Shown here one piece after another: positions 34,611-44,941 of a stretch of 64,000 nt of DNA; the stretch's first letter is position 1, and each line of letters starts with the position of its first letter. Source of the stretch: Cercospora beticola (Eukaryota > Ascomycota > Dothideomycetes > Mycosphaerellales > Mycosphaerellaceae); contig NC_088938.1 in assembly GCF_033473495.1 (NCBI RefSeq), positions 3,844,001 through 3,908,000 of the forward strand, given 5' to 3'. The position numbers were made by a program, and so were the translations under genes. Below the pieces are notes generated by a model. It was given only the letters and a program-made list of their open reading frames with translations. It had not been told where the DNA came from and made no database searches.

Positions 34611-35618
34611 TCACAACTCGACTACAACCTTCTTCCCGCTGACGCCTTTCTGGTAGACTTCAAGGGCCTTCTCGATACTTTCCAGACCCTTACCCACCAC
34701 CAGTGGCTCCGGTCTGATTTTCAGGTCTCCCGATTCCAACGCCTGAGGAATGTAGTTCTCCCACAGCGCGAAACTAAACTCTCCCAACCCGAAAATGAAC
34801 TTCCCCTTCACATTCTCCGGCAGATCCTCAGGAAGCTGATGCGTAGAAACGAAAGCTCCTCCTTCCAATTTCTCCAAAATGGCCAGGTCGTGCTTATACG
34901 TCGCTTCGACTGCAATCGCATCGAATACTCCGATGAACTTTTCTTTCGTCGCCGTAACAGCTTTTACGACTTTCTCTACCATTTCATCACCCTGTTTCTG
35001 GTCGAATACCTCCTCTGCTCCTACTTCTTTCACCAACTCAAAATTCTTCTCGCTCGCGATTGCGATAACTCGCACTCCGCTCGCTGTCGCAAGCTGAGTT
35101 ACTGACAACCCTACAGCTGACGACCCTCCATACACGACCAAAACTCCTTCTCCAGTTCGCTTCTTCCCAACTTCTGGCAGAGGTAGTTGTAAGGTTTGAT
35201 ATAATCCTGCAGCAGCTGTGTTGAGCACCAAAGGCAACACTACACTTTCCGCGAAGCTGATCTTATTAGGAAGTTTCGCTGTATTCTTCGCTTTTACGCG
35301 AACGTATTTCTGCCATGCGGCGTCTTCGTTTTGGCCTGTGAGCATGGACCAGGCGTGGGCTGTTACACGGTCTCCGGTGCTGAATGGTGAGTTGCCTTGG
35401 GTGCCGATGGAGTGGACGATTCCAGAGACATCTTGGCCGAGGATACGGGGGAAGGACTTGAGGTATAGGCCTTTCGTGGATTGTGCGACGTCGATGGGGT
35501 TGATGGAGAGGGCTTTGGTTTCGATTATGAGTTCGTCGGGGCCGGGTTGGGGGATTGAGGATGAGGCGAGGCGGAGAAGTTGGCCTGGGGCGTCGAGGTA
35601 GAGGGATTGGTTGGACAT
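34611..35618 (-). CDS. MDR-superfamily zinc-less oxidoreductase (enoyl-reductase/quinone oxidoreductase type)
   Basis: 335 aa, intronless. The GroES-like N-terminal half has INPIDVAQ, RILGQDVSGIV and GDRVTAHAW. The Rossmann half has the nucleotide loop VLVVYGGSSAVGLSVTQLA, near residues 160-180. The structural-zinc cysteines of classical alcohol dehydrogenases are absent, which places it with the zinc-less quinone-oxidoreductase/ToxD-like branch that uses NADPH. Such enzymes are often trans-acting enoyl reductases in polyketide pathways, but no synthase is nearby, so a general detoxifying role is equally possible. It stands alone with a TATA box upstream. Confidence 0.9.
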   Translation of the reverse strand: MSNQSLYLDAPGQLLRLASSSIPQPGPDELIIETKALSINPIDVAQSTKGLYLKSFPRILGQDVSGIVHSIGTQGNSPFSTGDRVTAHAWSMLTGQNEDAAWQKYVRVKAKNTAKLPNKISFAESVVLPLVLNTAAAGLYQTLQLPLPEVGKKRTGEGVLVVYGGSSAVGLSVTQLATASGVRVIAIASEKNFELVKEVGAEEVFDQKQGDEMVEKVVKAVTATKEKFIGVFDAIAVEATYKHDLAILEKLEGGAFVSTHQLPEDLPENVKGKFIFGLGEFSFALWENYIPQALESGDLKIRPEPLVVGKGLESIEKALEVYQKGVSGKKVVVEL

Positions 35619-35795
35619 CTTCGAGATGGACCAGATGTTATGCTCTTGAGCTGGGGTTTGACTCTGTTCTTGTGAGGTCGTGTTGTTGCAATACTGGTTC
35701 TTGTCAGACGAGGATGAGACTGCCTTCTGGTTGTCCTCCTTCTGAATGCTGATGAACGATGCTGAGACAGATCAATTGATGTTACCTTCCTACGG

Positions 35796-35803
35796 CTTTT
35801 ATA
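35796..35803 (-). promoter_or_regulatory. TATA box of the MDR oxidoreductase gene
   Basis: TATAAAAG on the minus strand, about 180 bp upstream of the start codon. A perfect core-promoter match in a plausible place. Confidence 0.5.
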
Positions 35804-37169
35804 CATGCAATTCGTAGGTCCCACTTGCTCCTTCTCTTTCCTTCCTTAACCTGCTTTAGCAAGTCCTCTTGGTAATCTATTACGCTCCATGCCACTTCAT
35901 CCTTTGAAATGCAGTGCAACATACAAAGTAAAGCCACAGCCAGCACGGACCGGACATACGAAGTCGCACGAGCAAAGTGAGGAAGTTAAAATTCCACCTT
36001 ACTACCAACAGAGTAGCGTTCCATCGCGTAGCAAGAATCCTTCGGCACCAACTGCGTACTAGCTGGATTCCAGCGCAAGCAGAAGGCAGCTCAATCAGAA
36101 TGCAAGCATGCAGGTCACGCAATGCGAAGCATCTTACAGCTCTGGAGTACACTTCGTTCACATTCAGCCTGTTTGTCAACATTTACTCAGCCACCTGTAC
36201 TGTACCATTAGAGACATCGAAATGTGACACGAACAGCTTCGCGCATGCGGCCGTCGCAAATCACAGCCGGAGATCCCACATGGGTTCTGCACAATACATG
36301 CGGACCTCTGTATGACAATGATATGCTAAGCAAGGAGCGGAAAGCTTGCGAAGGTCTCGTCGAGCATGAGGAAGGAAGAAGGGAAATGCTTGGCCGGACA
36401 TAAGCCTTTTTGATTGATGTCAAGTCCAGGTCGCAGATCTTGGTCTGGCCAGATACGAACACGGCTGCCACTTTGGAGACGAGCACGTGTTGGAGGCTCG
36501 CCATGCAGTCAGTAGAATGAGGCATGGGATGCGCAACATCGCAGTTCCAGGTTCTGCCTCGTGCGAAGCAAGCAGCAGAGCGGCCTTCAACCTCCAGCTT
36601 CGGCTCCGAAATGTCCGAGAGGATCGATATATCCGAGCAGCACTTTGCCCACGCCCAGAGCTCATGTCGTAGCAGCCTTTGCTGCTCTGCGTATTCATTT
36701 GCTCAGACCGCCGTATGGTCCTCTGCGAAAACATCTGAAAGAAAAAAGATCATCAATCTGCAAGTACTCAAGATTCATTTCGTTTCACGATGCATAACCT
36801 AAGGAAAAAGAAAGACAGCGCCTCTCGGAGCGCCGACGCTATACGTACAGAGTGACTGATACAATTCGTTTCCATCCCATGACGTGGTAATGCAGTAAAG
36901 CAAGCAATGGGAAAAGGCCAAGCAAGACAACAGCGGTGACGACAAGTAATGCAAAAAGCCAGCCAGGCAGCAGCAGTGGCAACCAGCAACAAGAGGTCTT
37001 CCAATTCCAATGCACTCATCCTTGACAACGTTTCGTGGTCCTGGTAGAAGTGTCCGATGCATTCGTTCATGCAGTTCGTTAATCCAGACAAGAAAGCAAA
37101 CAAGCAGCAAATTCTTCGACTTCGTTTCCCGTGAATCCAAGGAGCGTTCCAGGTTCCCAACATGATCGC
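35804..37169. other. Intergenic region
   Basis: About 1.4 kb between the oxidoreductase promoter and the 3' end of the low-complexity protein gene. I see no gene or structured element. Confidence 0.35.
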
Positions 37170-39417
37170 TTAGGCCGTCTCGATGCTCTCAACGATACCA
37201 CTCATCGCATCTTCAGGCTTCAGTCCAGTAGTGGTTGCTGGATTAGCAGGAGCTGCTTTCGCCCCAGCACCTCCCATCTTCTTCGCCTTCTGCTTCTCGG
37301 CCCACTCTCGACTTAGTGCACGACTTCTCTCAGCAGCCTCGGCTCTCGCTTTTTTTGCAGCCTCTTCTTTCTCCCGTTTCGCCGCTTCAGCCGAGTTTTT
37401 GGCTTGTGCCGTACGTTGAAACACTTCCTTGCCTTTTCCGGCTTGAAAAGCAGGAGGGCGTGCGCCAGAGGTTGACGTAGAAGATGTTGCAGCAGCGGGA
37501 GGGTTTGGCTTCAGAGCCAGGGAAGTGCGCGGCCGGTTGTTACTCAAAGCCATAGCAGTACTTGGACGAGGTCTGTTTCTGATGACTGATGAGCCCATGG
37601 CGGTGGAAGGACGCCCAGTAGTTTTAGTTGCGCCGCTGGTGGAAGGCCTGGATCTGCTGGTCTTGAGGGAGGAAGCAGGTCGTGCACTGGATGTCGGTCT
37701 CGCAAAGCTCGTCGAAGGTCTTCCACTCGTCGTTGGCCGGCTGCTAGCAACACTGACCGGCCGAGCAGCAGAAGGACCAGTCGATGTCGCGAGAGTATTG
37801 CCACTGCCATTCATCAATGATTCTCGAGCTTTGCTGGTACTGGTTTGACGAACAGCGGGCGCCTTGGTCATCGACGGAGCGGGTCGAGCTTTGAAAGCCT
37901 TCTTCTTTGACTCTTCAGCTTCCTTTTGCATTCGTGCTTCCTTTGCTGCCTTTAGCTTGGCAGCAACGGCTTCACCAGGGAGTTGGAAAGTGCTCTGTGT
38001 AGGCGCTTTGGTTGATTTTGCTGGCGGTGGTGGTGGTTTAAACTGCATCGACATTGGCCTAGGCTTGCTGTGCGGGATGATAACTTCCTTCTTCTCTGGT
38101 ATTGACAGCGAATCATCTGCAGCAGTTCCGTTTGACTTCATACTGGACGTTGATGTTATGCGCTTCCCGGTAGATTGAGACAAGGACTGCCTGGGCCGCC
38201 CCATCGCCGGTGCCTTGGAAGGCGCATCCGGAAGACCATGTGCGAGCGAGATTCTAGCTTGACTTGCCTTGGTTGTCCGGACAAGTGGCGCAGCTTTGCG
38301 GGATTTGGGCTTTTGCGGCGAATCTTGGACATCTGGGACTTGCGCAGTGACTTGCTCAAGGGCGTCATTCTCGAAGTCCAATGCCTCTATTGCGTCCTCG
38401 GGCATTTTTGGAGAGGGGGGACTGCTGCTTGATCTGGATACATTGAGCGCTGCGATTTCGAGTTGGTCGTAAGTCGGCTTTGGAGCAGGGATCCTGGGTG
38501 ATTTTGACTTTGATCTCGGAGGTGTGGAAGCATCGACAACCGCTTTTTCGAGTTGATCGTACTTCCCGTTTGGGTCCACGTTTTCGACATTCGATATATC
38601 CATTGACGATTGGCGGCCAGTTTCAGCCTGTGGTGTGGACGGACGCTGGGCAGAATCCGCTTGCTTGATTTGTAAAAGGTTGGGCATGTCGTCGGAGACA
38701 AGAGCGTCGGCCGATGGGATTTGCGGATTCTCGTATTCTGTCGTCGTTTGCAGCGCCCGTTGCTGTTGTTTCCCGTCTTGGTTGGTTTCCTGGCCAGTGC
38801 TTTGTGTCACCTCCGTCGCCTCTGACCCCAGGTTCGGCGCATCAAGCTGCAGAGCCGAGGGCGAGCCACGGGACTGGCTTGAAGCGAGTTTGACAGCATC
38901 AGATGGAGGTGTCGTCGCTCTATTATCGTGTAATGGCAGATGCGAAGCCTCAACTGTACTCCTGCATTAGCGTCATGTGATCGCAAGGAGTCCCGAAATA
39001 GCAGGAGGCACCAAGTCAGCACTCACATTCTGGCACATTAGCAACGAGGTCGTCTGAAGCAGCTTTGCTCGCTGGTGACTGCGCTACTTCGTGTTCATCT
39101 GGCATGACTTCTGGTAGTTGAGCGCCTGTAGCGCTAGTGGAGCTAGCGTTGAGCGTGTCGTTGTCTGTGCCCTTCCACGCGCGCTTGTCGCCCGTCTCCT
39201 TTGGTTCTGTTATGAACTCTCTCTCGACTTCTGCTTCTTCATCAATGTTGCTGCTGACACTGTTTGGCGACAATTCGCGAAGCGCGCCTCGATTTCCAGT
39301 TTGCGACAACGCGGCTACCAAGTCGTCCTTCTGGGCGTTCAGTTCGAGCAACGCGTCCTCGTCGATGTGCAACTGCTCGGCGACGGCGGCGGCCTTCGCG
39401 CGCGTCATGCGACTCAT
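37170..39417 (-). CDS. Ser/Pro/Ala-rich basic protein, function unknown
   Basis: Two exons, 39417-39027 and 38953-37170, join across a 73 nt intron (GTGAGT...TACAG) to about 724 aa. The N-terminus (MTRAKAAAVAEQLHIDEDAL) forms a short ordered helix. The middle is disordered, with many Ser-Pro and Arg/Pro motifs, including a run of RP[ST]T repeats (TSGRPSTSFARPTSSARPAS) around residues 530-600. The last 120 residues hold a charged helix (KREKEEAAKKARAEAAERSR) that looks coiled-coil or nucleic-acid/microtubule binding. I recognise the general plan from uncharacterised fungal proteins but cannot name a function. It lies head to tail with ALG11 on the same strand. Confidence 0.8.
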
Positions 39418-39747
39418 TGGGATATGTCTGTTGGAGGTGCGAATGCTTGCATGCGGATGTGGTGGAAGTGGGCGATGTGGGAGACGCGTTACTTACCGAT
39501 ACGAGTCTAGACAACAACAATGCAGGGATGCCACGCGACAGCTTGTGAAACGTCCCCACTTCAAAACAACGGCTGCTCTTCACGCAAGACTCACGAGGAA
39601 CTGATTCAGGCCGACAAGGCAATGGTCTCTATCCTGGATGCTATTCGAGACATGGAGGAATCGTGACCTTATCGCATATCTGATGAGACTATGGCAGTCA
39701 GCTCCAGCTTGAGCATCTAGTTGTGAATCGCTTCATAAATCCATCAA
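39418..39747. other. Intergenic region
   Basis: 330 bp between ALG11 (3' end) and the basic-protein gene (5' end) on the same strand. No separate gene seen. Confidence 0.4.
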
Positions 39748-41487
39748 CTAGCTAACAACGCCCGAACAGTTTCGCGACGGAAGCTGAAGCGCTATGAGAC
39801 ACGCCAACTGTCCTAGCCAAGCCTCTGCAAATACCTGTTCCGAGAAACGTAGCGAGGACTGTCGTGCGCGGAGTCGCATGGCAAAGGCTTCTTTGGGCGA
39901 TAGCGAGAGAGCTTTGTGGAAGCCCGAGGCGAATTCTTCAGGCGTAGAGGCGTGGAAACCTCGTAAGAATGTCAGTGTCATAATACCAAATCTCTGTGAC
40001 ATTGACAACTCACCTGTCGGTTTTCCATCAATCTCAACGACAATGTCGTACTTTGGTCCACCGCTATCGTTCACGACCGCGATCAGACCCGCAGCCTGGT
40101 ACTCCACGACTCCAATACCAAAGTGCTCGTTCCACATGCCGTTCACGCCTACCGAGCTGCTCTTCAGGTACTCTACAACTTGTGAATACTTGGCGTTGAC
40201 CACAAACTCCACGCTGTCCTTGACTTCTTGAGCCTGTAAGCGGAGTTTGTAAACCTTCTTCTCATCATCCGTATCATTCCTCACACTGCCCACGAGGATC
40301 AGCTTCGGCCTCTCCTCCGCTGATGCCGTGCCGTAATGCTCTTTGAGGAACAAGTGGAAAGCTTTGATGATATCCTCATGCTTCTTCTCCGGGCGAAATT
40401 GTGCAATGTAGAGGATATTGTTCGTCCTGCTCTTTTCACTTGCCGCATCGACTGGTATCCTTTTCTGAAACTCCTCGACAGGGCATGGCGGGTACACAAC
40501 CTGAATTGGGTGCTTCATGTTCTGCTTCGTTCGCGCTCTGCCCCATAGCTCCGAGATGTGATTCTGCGTCCAGGTGGAATTCGTCATTACAACATCCACG
40601 CTGCCACCGACCCAACGATATAACGATGCGAAGCATTCCCAGTATGTCTGCTTCGCTCGACCTTTCCAGCCTGATCCTTGCCCCGCATTGAGGCCTTGGT
40701 TGCCAGTGGTGTTGTGTAGAGATTGCAGCATGTCCGTCGATATCGTAGGATAGTGCACATAAGCACCTGTCGGCACTTTGGGAAACAGGAAGCGGCACAA
40801 TGCCAAAACGAAGCCGTAGCCCATGGTGTCCACGAAGATTTCAGGTACGAGCAGGTTGAATGCATCCCAGCCCAGGATGAGACTGCCTATGGACTGACCG
40901 AGCAACGTGAAGTGTGGCCATCTGCTCGCCAGGACCCAGTCTCGTGTCTGCAGATATAAGAAGACGACCTTTGCAGGATTGAGGTCGATATCGAAACGGT
41001 CGCGAACGTTGGCCAGTATCTGTTCTCGTGTGGCATCGTTGTCGCCGGTGTAAACGGCACATAGAGCATTCGGATAGCGTCTCTGCGTGGCCAGGATCGC
41101 AGCGAACAGCACCCGCTCCCCACCACCTCCTGCATTACAGAAGGGGTGGAAGAAGCCAATCACACCATTGAAGTGGGAGTCGAAGCTGGCAGAGCTGCTC
41201 GGCACAGGTGTCCTCTCCCGATCGTCGCCATCCTCGTCTGAGACCTTATCCCACTCGCTTGACAGAGAACTGCTCGACGATGCTGCTGTTTTGCGGCCAA
41301 CTTTGTCTGTCTTCTCTTGCTCACGTTGTTCCTTCTCTGCACGTTCCAGCAAAATATCCTTTCGATGCTGAGTCTTACTCTTGATGACCAGGCCGATGAT
41401 CTTTCCGACCTGATAAATTCCCAACGGCAGAAGACTGCCCAAAACCACGACGCCGAGCAGTAAGCTGAGGATGGTGAAGACGGCCAT
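39748..41487 (-). CDS. ALG11: GDP-Man:Man3GlcNAc2-PP-dolichol alpha-1,2-mannosyltransferase
   Basis: Adds the fourth and fifth mannoses to the dolichol-linked oligosaccharide on the cytosolic face of the ER. Exons 41487-40014 and 39959-39748 give 561 aa. The start at 41487 yields an N-terminal anchor (MAVFTILSLLLGVVVLGSLL) as in other Alg11 proteins; the longer frame upstream is unlikely. Family motifs: HPFCNAGGGGERVL, VPTGAYVHYPTISTDML, NSTWTQNHI, LYIAQFRPEKKHEDII and the GT4 donor-site block NEHFGIGVVEYQAAG. Splicing restores the conserved KPTGFHASTPEEFA. The 54 nt intron is a multiple of three and open, so unspliced mRNA would read through with 18 extra residues. Divergent from COX18 over 367 bp. 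Confidence 0.95.
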   Translation of the reverse strand: MAVFTILSLLLGVVVLGSLLPLGIYQVGKIIGLVIKSKTQHRKDILLERAEKEQREQEKTDKVGRKTAASSSSSLSSEWDKVSDEDGDDRERTPVPSSSASFDSHFNGVIGFFHPFCNAGGGGERVLFAAILATQRRYPNALCAVYTGDNDATREQILANVRDRFDIDLNPAKVVFLYLQTRDWVLASRWPHFTLLGQSIGSLILGWDAFNLLVPEIFVDTMGYGFVLALCRFLFPKVPTGAYVHYPTISTDMLQSLHNTTGNQGLNAGQGSGWKGRAKQTYWECFASLYRWVGGSVDVVMTNSTWTQNHISELWGRARTKQNMKHPIQVVYPPCPVEEFQKRIPVDAASEKSRTNNILYIAQFRPEKKHEDIIKAFHLFLKEHYGTASAEERPKLILVGSVRNDTDDEKKVYKLRLQAQEVKDSVEFVVNAKYSQVVEYLKSSSVGVNGMWNEHFGIGVVEYQAAGLIAVVNDSGGPKYDIVVEIDGKPTGELSMSQRFGIMTLTFLRGFHASTPEEFASGFHKALSLSPKEAFAMRLRARQSSLRFSEQVFAEAWLGQLACLIALQLPSRNCSGVVS

Positions 41488-41854
41488 GAGGGCAGCCAGC
41501 GACGGATGCAGCGCTTGAGCTCTTTGGGTTTGGGTTGGCGCCAGAACCGCTTCTAGAGATCTCTGGATGCAACGAGGCGAGCGCGCTGCAGCAGCGTAGG
41601 CATATTGTGGTAGCACTGAGAGGCGGTTTGTGTCGCTCACGGCATTCGTGTCATCTTTTAGGGGAGAGCAAGCAGTGGAGTGCGGGAGACAACGTAGGCC
41701 ACAGGGCGGTGATGGCATCACATGCAACCACGGAGATCATCCGCGACATGCAGGGTCGAAGCTTCCTCATTGATGCATCGCGAACTTGCGAACTTGTTCC
41801 ATGCCAAGTGAATTCTGATCACCTCGTCGCTCTGCCATCTCCGGGCGCGCCGTC
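41488..41854. promoter_or_regulatory. Divergent promoter region ALG11 / COX18
   Basis: 367 bp between opposed start codons. No TATA box or other named site is obvious; a TATA-less bidirectional promoter is likely. Confidence 0.4.
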
Positions 41855-43264
41855 ATGGCATCGCTGCTGGGCTCACGCGTGACCAGAGCACAGTTCCTGC
41901 AGCTGCCGCCCGCCATACGAGCATCCATCTTCGCCCACGCTTCCCCGCGGCGAACCTTCGCCTCGACTGCTCCACGACAGAGCACCGCCGTAGACATCGT
42001 CACCGCCGTTCCCTCAGCCATCCTCGACAGCATCCACGGACTGGGCTTGTCATGGTGCTATGCCATTCCGGTTGCAGCCGTGCTGGTGCGATGCAGCGTC
42101 GGCTACTTTTTGGGGGCTAGGCCTGCCCGCAAAGCAGCCATTATCCGGTCATACCTAAGGCCTCTCATTGTCAATTCTGCGCTTCAGAGGACCAACAAGG
42201 ATACCTACAAGGCCGTACTTGAGGCCGAAAGTAGGGGGGAGGTGGTGACTAAGGATCATATCCGCAGTAGATATCGTCTACAGGGTTGGCTGAACGGAAT
42301 ACTTGAGACTCAGAGGATAGGCAAAAAGTTCAATGCGCCTCTGTTACGGCCCTCGAGCTTCATTAACTTCGGTCTGCTGATTGCCTTCAGCGAGACCATA
42401 CGTATCAAGTGCGGGCACAAGGAAGGGCTGCTAAGCATGATGCTGCGTCCTTTGGAATGGTTAGCTGCTGATCCCAAAAAGGGCCCACCAGAGCCGATGT
42501 TGAGCTACGAAGAGGCCATGGCACAGAGAATGGAACAAGCACAAGTAGCGGCGGAAGCTCAGGCACGAATGTTCGCGGAGAACCATCTGCCATTGGATCC
42601 TAAGCTCACGGACCCAGCGTACCACTTTGAGATGCTGGGCAAGGTCTCCAAAATCTACGCCGACAACCTCGACCCAACCATGATCGTCGAGGGCTTTTCA
42701 TGGGCACAGAACTTGGCCATGCCAGACTCAACATTCATACTACCCACTCTGTTGGGCTTCACGATCCTCAGTAATGTCTTCTTGCGCAATGGCCAATCGC
42801 ACACAGTCGCGAAGCCCGCATCCCGCAAAGTCGATACCAAGGAAGAGGAAACCCCGACATCAGTATCCTCTTCACCGGCTCTCGACACCACCAGGAGTCC
42901 TACTCTCCAATCTACTGCAAGCGCTGGTGATCCGGAACAGGAACTGCAGCGCGACCTGCAAACTCGCCAAATTAACGCTGCATTCGCAGCTGCCGAGAAG
43001 CTTCGCGCAGAAACCAAACAGCGAAAGGAACTAGGCACCATCTTCGTAAACTGGACCATGAAAGAGCGATTTGGGCTCTTCATGGCAGGCGTGTTCTTCT
43101 TCATGGGTACCACAATTCCGACTGGAATTTTGTTATACCTGGTTCCTAGTGTCATCATGGGACAAGTGCACTCGAGATGGCTGGATATGAAGTATCCCGT
43201 GCCGACTGCTGTTGAGCCATGTCGGAGGCCGATGAGGATCAAGGTCAGGCGCCCGGGGTTGTGA
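41855..43264 (+). CDS. COX18: Mitochondrial membrane insertase COX18/OXA2
   Basis: 469 aa, intronless. The N-terminus (RVTRAQFLQLPPAIRASIFA, then SPRRTFAST) is a mitochondrial presequence. Membrane segments appear near residues 65-88 (WCYAIPVAAVLVRCSVGYFL), 168-185 (FINFGLLIAFSETI), 292-308 (FILPTLLGFTILSNVFL) and 405-430 (FGLFMAGVFFFMGTTIPTGI). The arrangement and the soluble loop fit the Cox18/Oxa2 branch of the YidC/Oxa1 insertases, which export the C-terminal tail of Cox2 across the inner membrane. A Ser/Thr/Glu-rich insert lies between the third and last segments. The hydrophilic tail after the last segment is short and basic, again as in Cox18 rather than Oxa1. The head-on neighbour is ALG11. 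Confidence 0.85.
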   Translation: MASLLGSRVTRAQFLQLPPAIRASIFAHASPRRTFASTAPRQSTAVDIVTAVPSAILDSIHGLGLSWCYAIPVAAVLVRCSVGYFLGARPARKAAIIRSYLRPLIVNSALQRTNKDTYKAVLEAESRGEVVTKDHIRSRYRLQGWLNGILETQRIGKKFNAPLLRPSSFINFGLLIAFSETIRIKCGHKEGLLSMMLRPLEWLAADPKKGPPEPMLSYEEAMAQRMEQAQVAAEAQARMFAENHLPLDPKLTDPAYHFEMLGKVSKIYADNLDPTMIVEGFSWAQNLAMPDSTFILPTLLGFTILSNVFLRNGQSHTVAKPASRKVDTKEEETPTSVSSSPALDTTRSPTLQSTASAGDPEQELQRDLQTRQINAAFAAAEKLRAETKQRKELGTIFVNWTMKERFGLFMAGVFFFMGTTIPTGILLYLVPSVIMGQVHSRWLDMKYPVPTAVEPCRRPMRIKVRRPGL

Positions 43265-43419
43265 AGTTTGAAGTAAGTGGACAGGTTACAAGAAGAACCG
43301 GAAAGAGACAGCTCCCTACTAGGTTGAAAGCTCCTGCGTGACTGGCCGCAGAAACATGGTGCCCGGTATAAGAGGAGCTACTCCTTGGCGCCAACGATGC
43401 AATCGCGACATAAGACTCT

Positions 43420-44763
43420 GTGCAACAGGCATTTGCTACAACAAGGAGTAAGGTTACTCCCTTGCACACCCACTCGCTAGCTGCACTTAGGAACTTCCTT
43501 CCTAGACTTCCGTCTACCGCTCGCACCTTTCAGCAGTGCGGCCCTGTTGATAACAGCGACCTAGAAGAGATGGGAATCCTACGCGAGGACGACTAGTTCT
43601 TAGAGGAAAACTTGTTATCTAATGCTGCAACCGTCGAAGAAGAAAGTCCGCTCGCAAAGCATAACAGTACTCTGCATATACCGTCTCTATTTGTGATCGC
43701 AGAAGGCACTCCAGTGGACGCTGGTTTACATTCAGGCGCGTCATGGGTCTCACGCGAGGCACGCGAATTTGCAGTCACCAAGGATTTCCTCTGCCTTAGT
43801 AAAGTCGAGAAAATCAAGTGATTCTTCTCAGAACTGCCACCGGCTATAGGAGATTTCGTCAAGAGCATTCTCTCTTCACCTCGATCGGCTTCTTGTCTTT
43901 ATCCACACTCGCTCGGAGGCCTCTACGCAGACGACCTAGCGAGAGCAGTCTTCGATAGCTGGGGCTTCCGCGAGGGCCTAGATTGCCTCTACAAGTGGAG
44001 GCACTTCCTCGATCTAGCAACGGAGATCGTGTGAACCTCACCCGGCGCACCTGTGTTACTGTCCGACTTCACACTTCCAGAGGACTATCCGAATATAACG
44101 AAAATTCATGTGCTCGGCAATTATCCGTCCAAGGCAGAAGCTAGCACTTCTCTTGCATAGGTGAAAGTGTGCTACTCGGGCACTTGAAACAGCTCAATCC
44201 TCTTCTCTAATCGCGAGCCGATCAAGCAGACAACCAGAGACCACAACAATGCAGCCACCTCGATACGCACGAAGATCGGCAACTACAACTTGACGAAGAT
44301 TGATCAGTTCAACAAGTGGTTGGTAGCGAAGCTACCACCACTTACGATTCCACTAGGCAGCGACCAATTTCCTCAGGACATAGAGGGCCATGGCATCGTC
44401 CTACACGAGCTCAATACGAATTCAAACAAGGGATCTTTGCTATAGGAACTTGTGCTCGACAAGAATACCATCTTCCTGCCACTATTCCATCCACAGAAAT
44501 CCGGATCCTCGTCTTGGTGCTGTGCGGAGGTACTGCGGGGCATGCAGGCTGCCATTTACATCGGACACGATCTGATCAATCATCCGGTACCGCCTCTGTC
44601 ACTGATGAACGGAGTGGCGCTATGTTCTTCGACTCGAATGACGTGGCCACCTTCAACGGGTACACCGCAACATGATGTGACGTGGTGGCTCTCGCAGAGA
44701 AACGATCACGTCCATAGCGGGATGCATAGACGACCAGAGCAATTCACACAGGGGCTCATATAA
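43420..44763 (+). pseudogene. Decayed gene, one frame broken by TAG/TGA stops
   Basis: One reading frame stays coding-like for about 1.3 kb but carries six internal stops: TAG at 43594, 44158 and 44443, and TGA at 43819, 44032 and 44185. Between them lie protein-like stretches such as SLGGLYADDLARAVFDSWGF, LYKWRHFLDLATEI, SDFTLPEDYPNITKIHVLGN and KIGNYNLTKIDQFNKWL. No frameshift is needed to connect them. I do not recognise the family. Every stop can come from CAG or CGA by one C-to-T change. The region ends in an open C-terminal part reaching 44763. Confidence 0.6.
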
Positions 44764-44941
44764 GTTCAGTTATCATTATCATACCAGTGCTATCGTTCAC
44801 TCAAATCTACAAGAACGTATGCACTGTTCCGTTCATTGCCTTCCTTTCTTCCCATTCATGCTTGTTGCAAAGCGCATGCATGCAAGCTCTCTATCTGCCT
44901 TGATAGCGAGCAGACCCATGACTTCCAAGGACTCACATCTT
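44764..44941. other. Convergent spacer
   Basis: 178 bp between the decayed gene and the UFD2 3' end; nothing of note. Confidence 0.4.
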
